Source: Eumeta japonica
Taxonomy: Eukaryota > Arthropoda > Insecta > Lepidoptera > Psychidae
Reading direction: 5' to 3'
Length of the DNA: 64,000 bases
Assembly: GCA_005406025.1 (NCBI GenBank)
Contig: BGZK01001259.1
Span: forward strand, 62,001-126,000
Below, in pieces: positions 23,181 through 33,789 of this stretch; the first letter of the stretch is position 1; each line of letters begins with the position of its first letter. The notes under the pieces are model-generated. The model ran no database searches. It worked only from the letters and a program-made list of their open reading frames with translations, and was not told where the DNA came from. Both the position numbers and the translations under genes were made by a program.

Positions 23181-23739
23181 GACCCCTAATTGCGAGTTTG
23201 CGAAGTATTTGTGTCGGTGATTCCATCGAATGCAACGATGTATTGATATTTAAAACGACACTATTTTGAAAACAATAATAATAAAAATAATTTGTAAGTT
23301 AGTTCAGTTTTTGATTTCCTTAAAACTTAATTGAACCACGTAACAATAATTTGATAACCTCAATATATTTCCAAAATTCGTAGATAAGCCTGGATTATAC
23401 GTCAAATAGATCAAAAACGGTGGTCAATCAAAGTTTTTAAATGAAACCCTTAAACTTTGTTACTCGTTATAACGCTCATTATTATAACATTTCTATTTTT
23501 AAATAATAAACTCTACAAATTTATTTTGTCATTTTCTTGTTTTAAAATAGGAGTAATATATTTTGTTATTTTTAAACACTGCAAGTCTAAAACCTAATAC
23601 GCACGCATTGAATCGGCATAAAACACTTGAAACCCTTCAAACCAAATCATGTTTCACCGCTCAATTCTCGCGACTAATTTAACTTGTTGTAATGGTTCAC
23701 ATCTATGGCCCTTGACAAGTTTTAAAGAAAACCAAAACA
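23181..23739. other. AT-rich DNA between mariner and DIRS-like element
   Basis: No gene or clear repeat is visible. Short open frames starting at 23649 extend into the GC-rich front of the next element and are not meaningful. Confidence 0.4.
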
Positions 23740-23937
23740 TGCGCCCCACTCCCACGCCCCGCGCCGCCCGATCGCCGTTGGCCCGGCGCGCTGGCGTCGC
23801 TTTGCCTTCATTCTGTTTTCGTGTCGCGGCCATTACACAAAGTTAGCTTTACGGATATATATATATACATAAATACGCGTAATCGTAATAATTAATAATT
23901 CCTAATAATTTAAATTCGTTAATAATTCTTTTCAAAC

Positions 23938-24062
23938 ATGGAAAGGAAGCGAAAACATAGTGAGGACCATGTGAACTTGTAATTAAGAAATTGCGTAAAC
24001 CACGAAAAAAATACGCAGGTGTCGACGACGCTCAGGCTCGACAAGTTCTGAATCAAGCTCAG
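23938..24062 (+). pseudogene. DIRS-like ORF1, basic N-terminal part
   Basis: An ATG at 23938 begins MERKRKHSEDHVN. After one frameshift come VIKKLRKPRKKYAG and, after another, a Ser-rich R-R-S-G-S-T-S-S-E-S-S-S-G. This is the basic/serine-rich Gag-like N-terminus typical of the element. It ends at AG|GTATAT (24062/24063), a possible splice donor; the Gag-like frame resumes near 24750. Confidence 0.55.
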
Positions 24063-24079
24063 GTATATTAATCAATAAT

Positions 24080-24700
24080 TAAAAAATGATGCGAACAATT
24101 CCGCGGATTGTTACCTTCTCAGACTGTGCATACACTTTAAACTGCCATCATATTTATTATAAAAACACATGAAGGCTGTACTTCAGCGGTATACCGCGCC
24201 ATCACCGTAAACAAAGTGACGCGACGCGCCATAGCGGCGGCCAGCTGCGCCGCCATGGTGCTCACACAGGTTGAACAGTTCCTTCAGAGATATAACTAAC
24301 CTATAGATACTAGGTATTTTTAATTATGCCTAAATTTATATCAACAATATGCACCAGGTTTTCTTAGAGCTATGCGAACATTTACGGGGATTGTTACCTT
24401 TCCAATTAGTTGATTGAATAATTAACTTTAATTATGCCCATTCCTTAGGAATAATATATGGCAGTATTTTAAAGTGATGCGAATAACGCATGGGGATGGT
24501 TACCTTCACAATAGATTGATCTGAATAATTAATTTCAATTACGCCTAATCTATACGAAAAATATATACCAGTTTTTTATAGTGATGCGAACAGTACTATC
24601 TGGGACTGTTATCTTCATATAGATTAAATCGATACACATATTATACTGGTATGCTGATGGGAATGGTTTTAGGTACAGCTACCTTCACAACCTTATAATC
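24080..24700 (+). repeat. Repeated motif in the 5' part of the DIRS-like element
   Basis: The motif (G)ATGCGAACA-...-GGGATTGTTACCTTC occurs near 24089, 24371, 24476 and 24584. A weaker copy is near 24655. The regular copies are about 105-108 bp apart and share an 'ATTAATTTCAATTACGCC' middle. A GC-rich insert (24190-24270, GCCATAGCGGCGGCCAGCTG) separates the first two. The array sits where the Gag-like frame is interrupted, perhaps inside an intron. It could be a regulatory or origin-like repeat of the element. Confidence 0.6.
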
Positions 24701-24749
24701 TTATAATCGATATTCCCTTTCACAATTTGAAAGTCGTAAACATTTGCAT

Positions 24750-25545
24750 GATCAGCCTGATGTAACAGTTTTGACCAATGATGTTCTTAAAAATATCGAT
24801 AAAATTACCTTCCGGGAAGGATGAATCTCCTAAGCAAAATCCCAACGAACACAATTTCAGTTTCATAATGGAAACTAAACCACAAAAAATTATTTCGAGA
24901 TCTCCCGATAAGAATCCTTTAAGTGATGATATACTTATTTTACTAGACGATCCTCCTAAAGAAGAGCTGCAGTCGGAAAAAAAATATTCATAGTGGTATC
25001 GCATCTAGACTACTAGAAGTCTTGCAAAATGGATTAAAACAAAAGAAACCAAATAGAAAATTATGAAAGAATATCGTATACCTGGCAATCGTGAATATTT
25101 CGCAGCCCCTCTATTAAACCCCGATGTTAAGTCTGCTGTGCCAGATCTCTTGCAAAAGAATGATATGTCAATTGCAGCAAGACATGGTCTAATTAAAATA
25201 GCACTGACTGCCTTGACCAGTGCAATGGAGATCTTAATCTCTGAAACATCACAAAACAACCAAATTATTCTTAGGCGTATAAGCAACGCTTGTCATCTTC
25301 TTTGTGACTCTCATTGTATAAAATTAAAATGAGACGCAATTTTTTAATCGCCAGCTTAAATAACAAAATGATAGACACAGTCAAGGTTGCAAAGAGAGAC
25401 AAAAACTTATTTGGTGAAAATCTTTCTGAAAAACAGAGAACTTCGAAGGCAGTTACAAAGTCTAGCTTAGAGTTGAAGTCCTCTAGGCCAAAACCTACAG
25501 CTACCAAAAAAATATTTCCGACAATTACCAGAATAATTTAAACTG
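24750..25545 (+). pseudogene. DIRS-like Gag-like ORF, remainder
   Basis: Blocks in shifting frames: TVLTNDVLKNID, PSGKDESPKQNPNEH, 'HSGIASRLLEVLQNGLKQ', YRIPGNREYFAAPLLNPDVK with SAVPDLLQKNDMS, then KVAKRDKNLFGENLSEKQRT. The order (acidic linker, 'ASRW-x-x-ILxxGL', 'P-x-N-C...LNPEVK', long helix, 'LFGNKLSE') matches DIRS Gag-like proteins in insects. At least three frame changes and two stops make it a pseudogene. Confidence 0.6.
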
Positions 25546-25739
25546 ATGATGCCCACAACCGAATATTCAAAGTCAAGGGCGGAAGATTTCATCAACATCC
25601 CATCGAACTTTGGGCGGACTTCCCTACGTAACGACAGCAGAAAGCAGCAACCACGACGTGTGCGAACCACTGCCTGCTACAAGAACCAACGGAGGCAATA
25701 GTCAATATGCAGGTGACTGAGCCAGCAGGTAGACACAGA

Positions 25740-26420
25740 TACTTTTACTAAAATTGGCGCAAAGTAACTTCTGATTCCACCATATTAACATATACTCAGG
25801 GTTATAGAATACCGGTCTTATCCCAACCATGTCAGTCTGACAAACCAAAAAACCAGACTGAATTAAAGCAATTTCGGTCTGACATTAACAAATTACTAAG
25901 CAAAGGAGTGATTTTATCTTGTTTTTAGGATAAAAATGATTTTTCGTCTAGTATTTTTCGTCTAGTAGTAATTTGAGTAAGCTTAACAAATATATCAAAA
26001 CCTCTCATTACAAGATGGAAGATTTGAGAACAGTAATTAAAATGATCTCATCTAATTGCTTCTTTGCAACTTTAGACTCAAAGGATGCATACATTTTAAT
26101 TCCTGTGCATTCTGAACATAAGAGATATTTTTGATCATAATTTCAACAAACTATTTACCGATTCAATTGCCTGCCTTTTGATTTGTGTACGACTCCAAGA
26201 GTATTTACTAAAGTCGTGAAACTTGTAGTAAAGTACTTACGTTTAGGCGGATTTATCTCAACAATTTATTTAGATGACCTATGTTTAATTGGACGAACAT
26301 TTTCAGAATGTGTTGATAATGTTAAGAAAAGTATTATACGAGTACGACAAATCTCGGATTCATTAACAATTATGATAAGGGCAGTGTCGAACCAAAAATT
26401 TGCTGTAAATTTTTAGGATT
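25740..26420 (+). pseudogene. DIRS-like reverse transcriptase
   Basis: The RT domain begins with NWRKVTSDSTI and GYRIPVL, continues NKLLSKGVI and YKMEDLRTVIKMIS, then the catalytic-palm block TLDSKDAYI, FNCLPFDLCTTPRVF and TIYLDDLCL with both active-site Asp present. It ends SDSLTIMIRAV...NQKFAVNF with a stop at 26414. One duplication (TTTTCGTCTAGTA twice near 25940-25970) and several stops break it. The longest intact piece is 26183-26416. Confidence 0.75.
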
Positions 26421-27879
26421 CATTTTAGATTCAAAAATATCTATGCGTAAGACTTCCACAATAAAAAATAGTTAGGATAAAATACGAAGTACAGAGATTT
26501 AAATCTTTAAAAACCTGTAAATTAAGAGTTTTGCTTATATATTGATATATTGGATTACTAATTTCTATCTGTCCGACATATGGGTTGAATATGGGTGACT
26601 ACATATTTGACTACGTATTTGAAAGATTTAAATTTATTTCATTACTTAACCATTTTGACAATGAAAAATCTATTACACTAGACAAAAACCTCTTGAATGA
26701 AGATCTCATTTGGTGGCATGAAAAAATATAAATCAAATTTATAGTTCATTTTATGAACAAGAAATTTTTTCTCATCCTTCTAAAATAGGATGAGGAGCTT
26801 CGTGTGACAACAGAAAATGAAAGGAATTTTGGACAGACGAAGAAAAAAATTTATCACATCAATATTTTACAAATGCTGGCAGCGTTTTTCGCTCTGAATG
26901 TTTTTGCAGAAAACGTTATAGCTCTCAAATTCTTCTGTGGATAAACAACACGCCTGCAATTGCTTGTATAAATGGCATGGCCAGTGTGTAATTTAACGCA
27001 TTTAAATAAGATATCAGATGAAATGTGGGAATTTTGCGAACAGAGAGAATTGTACATCTTCGCTTTATATATTAAATGATCAGAAATTTGTGTTACTGAT
27101 TTTTAATTACGTGTTCAGAATGTACAGAATGGCAATCAACCCTTTTAGCTTTTTCACGTATTTCAGAAATTTATGGTATCCCAGATATATATTTATTCGC
27201 AAGCAAATCTAATGCAAAATGTGAAAAATATATTTATTGGAAATATATTTCCTTGATTGTAAACGTAAGGATCAGGTGGTAAATATATTTATCTAATCCT
27301 TACGCTTTCTGTGTAGGTGCTTTTACAATAAATTGGACAAATCTATTCTTCTACACCTTTCCTCCTTTTGCCATTATTTTAAAAATTTTAAATAAAATAA
27401 TTACAGATAGAGCAAGCGGCATCATAGTTGTGGCTTTTTGGCCTACTCAGCCATGGTTTCCAATTTTTTTTTAAATTAGTAATATCTGAAATAACGTATT
27501 TTGAACCAAACAGTAATTTGTTAATTGAGTACGATTTAAGAACCCATTACAGCCTCCACAGAAGCCTTTCCCTGGCAGCCGCAACATTGTCAGGGAAGCA
27601 CAACCACTAAAAGGAGTCTCCCATCTTCCTCCATTGATGTATTCATAAATTCTTTAGCTTCTCATACTCTGAAACAATATAATACATTTTTGAAAGAATG
27701 GTATAATTTTTGCCAAAATCAAAAAATCGATTATATTGTTGCGTCAGTTCTAAATGTACTTCTGTACTACACTATTCAATACTGGTTTTCAACATGGTTG
27801 TTGTTGTTAACCTTTATTGTTGTAAATCCGCTTTGTTGATTATTTTAGATGCACATGTTTTAAAGAACTTCACATACAG

Positions 27880-28605
27880 GTAAATTCGTTGTATCATTTA
27901 TTAAAACACCGACCAAGTGCGCATAGAGCCACGCGTAATGTAGGGTTCCATAGTTGCCCATCAGAATATTAGAAGAGGGCTGTTTGTTTGATACTATGAT
28001 CGTATTATTCGAGTTCACGGTTTAACGGCTAATAACGTCAAAAAACGGGCCCACTTAGGACCGGTGTCAAGGATGTTATGATTTTATATATCCACAATTT
28101 TACATGGTTCATAAATTTATATTTACCACGTGTTTTAGACATTAACATTAACAGTAATTTTCAATCGAATTTGAACGAAATTTTGGTTTGTGCTCCTCCA
28201 ACTTTATAAATTTATCGATTATTACTCGTTAAGTTGGAAAGCCTAGTGCTTTGATAATTTTCCTTTTAACTGTTTTATATACGCTACTATAGTACACTAC
28301 GAAATATCCAAGAATAGCCATTTAGCTGTCCGGGTCGGGGGTCGGGGGGCGGGACAACGACTCTTGACTCTAATGTAGCACTTTAAAGCTACTAAATAAA
28401 TAAATTAAAAAAAAATGCCAAATTATATTCTACCCCTTTGTTGGCGTAATTTACGTGTAATTAATACGGATTATTGCAGAATTACAGATTTCTAGTACTA
28501 AGAGTCTCCGAGTTAAGCAACGGACAGACAGACACATAGACAGATGGCCATGACGAAACCATAAGGATTTCTTGTTGGCTACGGATCCCCAAAAATATTG
28601 TATGA
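27880..28605 (+). repeat. CCGGCCAAGTGCGAGTCGG ... CTACGGAACCC family repeat
   Basis: It starts AACACCGACCAAGTGCGCAT then GTAGGGTTCCATAG, which is the family head. It ends CAACGGACAGACAGACACAT, GATGGCCATGACGAAACCAT and GTTGGCTACGGATCC. The copy spans about 690 bp and is moderately decayed. An internal G-rich stretch (CGGGGGTCGGGGGGCGGG at about 28335) is part of the family's 'GGGGGG' segment. Confidence 0.6.
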
Positions 28606-29559
28606 ACATTTCAGCAACGAGGTTTTTTAAAACCTGACAGAACAAATAGCAACCTAAAATTATTATACCGACGTACAACTTGCAAGCGTTACGTATAAGC
28701 AAAAACGCGCAGCACAAAATTTATCCGAGCAGCTAATTTATTGCCGGTCCGCTAAATTATTAAATGAACGGCAACTCATTAAATTGCTCTGCAGACCAAA
28801 CATTTGGTCATTTGATTTAATATTAATCGGTGAAACGATGGAAAATTTTTGACATGACTTAATAAACAACTTGGTCAAGCAAAATAATGTAATTAACAAT
28901 ATTTTATTAGCTTGACTTGTAAAAATATAATAAAAATGTAGAAGTCTATTTTAACCTTCACCTATTTGTTTTATCGGCTTCAAGTTTTATAACTATATGA
29001 TAGACGGATGACAAAACAACATTTGGATACCTTCGAGCTGATCTGATGATGGAACCAAGAGATAGGTAATGGAAGTCTTCAATGGCTGCTGGTCAAACTT
29101 TGAAGTATGCACTCATTTGATTTCTTCCGACGCTTAGTAACGTGAGTGTAACGATGGAGCCAGATGGCAAATACTTCAATTCATACTTGAATAAAAATGG
29201 TTCTTAAATATGAGCACGGGTAAATAATGTGAAAAATTAATTGGCAAATCATTTTTCGTTTCTAAAATAACGTTTATGAACACCAGGGTATTTACAGACC
29301 GGTTATTAATACAAGAATGTATAAAAAAGCCTACTTAACTATCACGACTCAGTGTAAGCATAGTTATTATTAGACCATTCTGTGTTAGTGTAAATGGACG
29401 GGTCGTAATATATAATCCTAAAATCCGAAAGTAAAGCCTGCATTAGAAGAAGTCATTTTATTTCTTTATTTGAAAAGACACTTTATCAATAATAGATAAT
29501 AAACTGCAAGTGCAAGATGGTATTAAATGAGTGAGCTTTTGCTTTTGGAAGTTTCCATT
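28606..29559. other. AT-rich DNA, no gene
   Basis: No coding region and no repeat I can name. The part 29030-29170 is slightly GC-richer. Confidence 0.4.
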
Positions 29560-29780
29560 TGACACCCAACTTTACGAATTGTATACCTGTATGCTATAAC
29601 AATGTGGAATCAAAAGTTTTACTGGAATCGGAATCGAAGACGAGACCGGGATTGATATCGACATCGATCGACACAAAAAAAAATCATTCTACGTCCATGT
29701 CGGTGCAGCTGCGGACATGAACTAACGGGGCAAGTCGACTACAAGAAAGTGCAGAACAACGTCTACCGGACGTTGGCCCG
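29560..29780 (+). repeat. Purine-hexamer dispersed element, 3' part
   Basis: It contains GGAATCGGAATCGAAGACGA, GATATCGACATCGATCGACA, then TACGTCCATGTCGGTGCAGC and GTGCAGAACAACGTCTACCG. The same succession, reversed, occurs at 34790-35080. The first words also match the element at 9.6-10.3 kb. The 80-nt hairpin at 29781 follows immediately. Confidence 0.5.
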
Positions 29781-29860
29781 GTAAAATTTATAGAGATGGC
29801 AATTTTGATAAGCAACTAGTTGAAGGTGCTTATGAAAATTGCCCTCTCTATATATTTTAC
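29781..29860. ncRNA. 80-nt hairpin, pre-miRNA-like
   Basis: The arms 29781-29814 and 29827-29860 pair over 34 bp with three mismatches and no bulge, around a 12-nt loop (ACTAGTTGAAGG). Size and shape suit a microRNA precursor. No known mature microRNA is recognised in either arm, and it abuts a dispersed repeat, so it may instead be a transposon end. Structure is certain; function is open. Confidence 0.35.
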
Positions 29861-31509
29861 ATAATTCTGTTTCAGTGTAACAGATTATGGAGGAACATTT
29901 ATATGGTAATTTGTATTGGAGGAAAATTATAAAAGACTCTTGATAATTGTCGTTTACATGTCTGTATGTATACTGTATACCTTCGATTTATTGAGCTTAA
30001 GATTATCAATTATGGATATGGATTAATATATCGAATAGTTTCACTTATTTTGAATACAAACCATTATTTTATGCACTATTACCATAAAGTGGATAAAATA
30101 ATTGCTATTCTTTATCAGTTGCCATGCAACTTCGTTTAGTTGAATTATTATTATTTAGTGCAATTTGTGTGTTTGCTTTTAATAGAAAAACTGGAAAGGC
30201 TTAGAAGGTAGATTAAGTGATTGTATGAGTTATTAGTAAATATCTAAAAACATTACTAAAGCAAAACTTGGTATAGTATAATTAGCTATTTTATAAGAAA
30301 AAACATTATGAAAACATGCAAATGCGTAAGCGCATTTCATCATATAATAATGTGATATGTTTTATAAGGATTTTTTGTATTGATCTATATCAATCGCTTA
30401 CATTTTTGTCACCGGTCCCGTTCTCGATGCAGTTTCAACTCCGATTCCGCTAGCAGTCATAATTACGATTTTTACGAAGCTGGAAACAAATGTTAGTTTC
30501 TTTTTTTTAAAAGTTCCCCATATCCAAAAACATATCACTAACATTTCACCATAATAAGATCAATGGTTTAAGCGTGCACAGGGGACAAACAACCATTCAG
30601 TTTTATATATTTGAGTTGCATTATCTTTTGTATCAATCAATATCAATTTCAAACCCGATCTCACTTTGATTCCCAACAAAAAAAAAGAACTAGATATATG
30701 CATCGTACAAATAATGCGGTATTATTATAAGTTCATACAGAAATCCCTTAAGAAAAAGAACTTTCAATTTTTCCCCGATCTTCTAATATTTTCCAACTTT
30801 TATCTTTATGAGAAACTTCTTAAGACTTCAAAAAATATTCGCATCGAAAAATTAACTAAACTAGTCCAGCCGTACCTAAGTTTTGCGCTTAACAACAGAT
30901 TTAGCGACTCGTTTTTTATTTATATAGATCTATAAGTACTGCCATCTGTAGTTTAAGCCATTTAATGTCATCTGTTGTTAAAAACCAATGAAACACCAAC
31001 AATATAATTCAAAATGCTAACCAAACGGAGCAAAATAAACAATTTAAAATTTTACTATCCCGTTTTTCTAGGGAAGACACCTAAATAGATAAACTGAAAC
31101 GCAATAATTTATCAAAGTAGTAATGTGCGTTGAAATCAATAGGACCGGTTTCTATACAATCATGCATAGAGTTATGAAAGTCAAATAGTTCATAACTCCA
31201 TGTAGCCATGTAATACATGCAAGAATTTCACACTTAAACTAAATTGTTCACTTAAGCTTAACCCTATTATAAACAATAGATGTTCTTCACGAACTAGCCA
31301 TATTACAATTGGTAATTATTTGATTTCATGATTACCATGGGAATTTGGTTGTACGAACACATACATCTATCCTCAAGAAAATCATTAACTATTGAAATAT
31401 TTATTATTCTTGTGTTGTTGACAGATAGGACCGGAAATTTATAAGGATATATTTTCATCTAGTAGCAGCGGCCTGATTTAGTTAAAGCGCAATTTTTTCG
31501 CTTCTATAA
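29861..31509. other. AT-rich DNA, no gene
   Basis: A short reversed hexamer tract (CCGGTCCCGTTCTCGATGCA near 30413, TCCGATTCCGCTAGC) and another near 30640 belong to the purine/pyrimidine-hexamer family. The rest is AT-rich with no coding support. Confidence 0.4.
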
Positions 31510-32240
31510 AATGTATACAGTTTTTAGGGTTAGTAACCAAAATTGCAAATTCGGATCCCTTACAGTTTCGTCGTGTCCGTCCGTCCGTCCATATGTCACA
31601 GACATTTTACCCAAAAACGACAAATTGTATATTGATAAAATTTGAAGCACAGGTGTCTCGTATAAGCCACTACTTAGTTTTGAGGTTATAATAATTAAGT
31701 AAATATTTCTGGGGGGGGCACTCCATGCATGGAACAGAAGCTGAAAAATTTTTTTTGGCAAACATCAACGTGTGGCACATATTTTGAGGGTTCTTTTACA
31801 AACACTAAGGTTTTTAAGAATGTTTTTTTTGAATAAGTGACTATTTTCGGAATTAATCGCTCCGAAAGTAGGAAAAATTGTATCCTCTCCTTTATTTTTT
31901 AAACCGTATTTCCAAAATTATGACAAAAAATACAAAGATAACACTTAATAAATACTATTAATGTAAATTATTTTGAACATGATTGAATGTACCGTTTTCA
32001 AGTTATTTCCGAAAAAAATTGCTTTTCAATAAAAGGACGTAATTACCATGAAAATAGGCTCTTTTGATTTACACTAGTTTAAGAATAATAGTCGACATAG
32101 CTACTTGTTACGTTGTGCGGAAAACATTAAATAAAAGTGTCGCGACGCAATTTTTTTTCATCTGCAATGCATTTTTTTGTCGAAAGGCTACGGAACCCTA
32201 CAGTGATGTTAGTCCAAAATACTCTAGCCCGGTTTTTTAG
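31510..32240. repeat. Dispersed repeat, copy A
   Basis: Begins TTTTTAGGGTTAGTAACCAA with CGTCCGTCCGTCCATATGTC. The middle has GGCACTCCATGCATGGAACA and CAACGTGTGGCACATATTT. It ends GGCTACGGAACCCTACAGTG and 'AGCCCGGTTTTTT'. Copy B at 51340-52520 repeats these landmarks in the same order and orientation, so both derive from one lepidopteran element. An internal minus-strand open frame at 31504-31761 is incidental. Confidence 0.7.
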
Positions 32241-32880
32241 TCTTTTTCTTTAATTTTATACAATACCTATATCGATAGCTTAAATAGTGAACGATATTTG
32301 TCCTGTGTTTTAGTTATGTGCAAGATCGGTTATCGCATTCAACTATCTTGTTCTGAATTGTAAATATTAATGAAACACTTTTCAATCTCCCATTGTCTTA
32401 CTTTTCTATTGTATCAATTTATAGTATGTAGTATTAGGAAGAGGCAAAAGTGCAGGCAGCGACCAATTTTACAAGCTTCAATTAATTTATGATTCCACTG
32501 AGGCGCCCTCTACACAGCGCTGCTGTAACTAATACTTTATATAATAGACGTGGGAGGTCTAAGCCGCGGCCAACTTCCGACTGAAGCACTTCAAAGTTTC
32601 ATTGTGGCAAGGTCTCGTTCAGGAAACAGCTCTATGTAATAATAGGGATGAACGTAATTTTTTTTTTCAAATTCAGCTGCATAATTTCTAAAATGTTTTA
32701 TTAAATTAATATCATCCAGACGACAGAATTACTTTGGTGTTGTTGAAAAAACTGACCGCCTGTCTTATCCAAGGGATCCATATCAACGAACAAAATTTGA
32801 AATGGCACCCAGATTAAATCAGTTGGGTGTGCTTTTAGTCCCGACAAAGTCAATCGAAAAATCATATGGCTCTACATGGA
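32241..32880. other. Spacer with an unidentified coding-like patch
   Basis: At 32745-32880 the + strand can be read DRLSYPRDPYQRTKFEMAPR followed by LNQLGVLLVPTKSIE. It looks like worn protein-coding DNA but belongs to no family I recognise. The rest is AT-rich, with a GC-richer patch at 32495-32600. Confidence 0.3.
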
Positions 32881-32884
32881 TTGA

Positions 32885-32929
32885 TAATTGGATTGTCACT
32901 ACTAATGTTTAGTAGTGACAATCCAATTA
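32885..32929. other. Perfect 20-bp hairpin
   Basis: TAATTGGATTGTCACTACTA (32885-32904) and its exact reverse complement (32910-32929) flank a 5-nt loop. The stem is perfect but short, and it stops abruptly at both sides. It looks like a fold-back junction or recent local inversion rather than a microRNA. Confidence 0.8.
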
Positions 32930-32949
32930 CCAATTAAATATAGACGTAG

Positions 32950-33175
32950 AAACCGTGATGTCAGAGAGCGGTGTGGTTTGAAAAGAGATATAGTAGCTAG
33001 AGTAGAAAAAAGTAAGATTCGATGGTTTGGCGTTCCACAAAAAAAAAATAACGTAACAAATTTTAAATAGAAATTAAAAAAAAAAAACAAAAAGCTTACA
33101 TGAAACGATTGATTGATTGATATCAATGAAGCAAGAAAGGTATGCACAAATAGTAACCATGTGGAGAAAGATGGA
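32950..33175 (+). pseudogene. RTE-like LINE ORF2 end, internally deleted
   Basis: The + strand reads RDVRERCGLKRDIVARVEKS then KIRWFG, which is the ...VREQCGLKEDVVTRVEKGMLRWFGHLERM block of the LINE seen at 20.7 kb. After an A-rich stretch it resumes near 33090 with words for 'CMKRLIDINEAR' and ends near 33165. The region between (HLERM to IGGILKKGQ) is lost. Confidence 0.6.
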
Positions 33176-33625
33176 TAATTTGTTCAAGATAATTTGCTTA
33201 AGAAGTATTCATAAAATTTAATCATTACATTTTTTTACAACACACAGTTAAAATGGTTGAGGGTGGGAAACAAAATTTAAGTTGGTACCTGAGTGAAAAA
33301 GTTAACGACGACGACACCCCACTCAAAGGGCTGTGCGAAAAAAAATTTCGTTATTCAACTTTACCCTTTACTAATTAAACTTCCCTTAATAGATTTCTTA
33401 TAATTTCATTACAAAATTGTGTGATAGTTCACATGAAACACATACTAGTATAATTGCATATTTAACATATATATATATATATATAAATTTGATGTCGATG
33501 TAATATTTAGGGCCAAAGCAAAATGATGAAATTTTGTATAATTTTTTACTTCGCTAAAAATCGTTTTAGCTTGAGTCAACATCGATTGTCACGAGTTGCC
33601 GGTTCTGGTATTCTTTTTTATGTAC
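33176..33625. other. AT-rich spacer
   Basis: Nothing recognisable except a short (TA)n at about 33467-33484. Confidence 0.4.
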
Positions 33626-33789
33626 AGTACAACGCACGAAACTTTGCCGCTCTGAATTAGCTGCGAATGATATACTCCGCAGGTTCAACGCTCTCCGACC
33701 CTTCCTTCTTTTCCTCCGCGTTCTTATTTTACGCCATTACGACTCTTTCGTGACGAACTTCACAGCGGTAAAGTTTCATGCGTTGTACT
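33626..33789. mobile_element. Short MITE with 31-bp inverted ends
   Basis: The end AGTACAACGCACGAAACTTT (33626 on, through 33656) is repeated inverted at 33759-33789 with three mismatches in 31 bp. The element of about 164 bp carries a GC-richer, pyrimidine-rich middle (TCTCCGACCCTTCCTTC). It has no coding capacity, and no convincing target duplication is seen. Confidence 0.65.

Larger units (their letters stand above)
23740..27860 (+). mobile_element. DIRS-like (tyrosine recombinase) retrotransposon relic
   Basis: A degenerate copy of about 4.1 kb with domains in the expected order: Gag-like, reverse transcriptase, RNase H, tyrosine recombinase N-terminus. The RT has GYRIPVLSQPC, TLDSKDAYILIPVH, CLPFDLCTTPRVFTKVVK and an intact YLDD. 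The RNase H region has GASCDN, FWTDEE, IACINGMASV and GIPDIYLFASKSNAKC. A downstream conserved block reads CVGAFTINWTNLFFY and FPPFAIILKILNKIITD. The combination of this RT/RNase H type with a C-terminal 'TLKQYNTFLKEWYNFCQ' recombinase start identifies the DIRS order rather than LTR elements. Many stops and frameshifts make it inactive. It ends in the recombinase N-terminal domain at about 27.86 kb, before any catalytic Arg/Tyr. The GC-rich start (23740-23830) is probably its 5' region. Confidence 0.8.
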
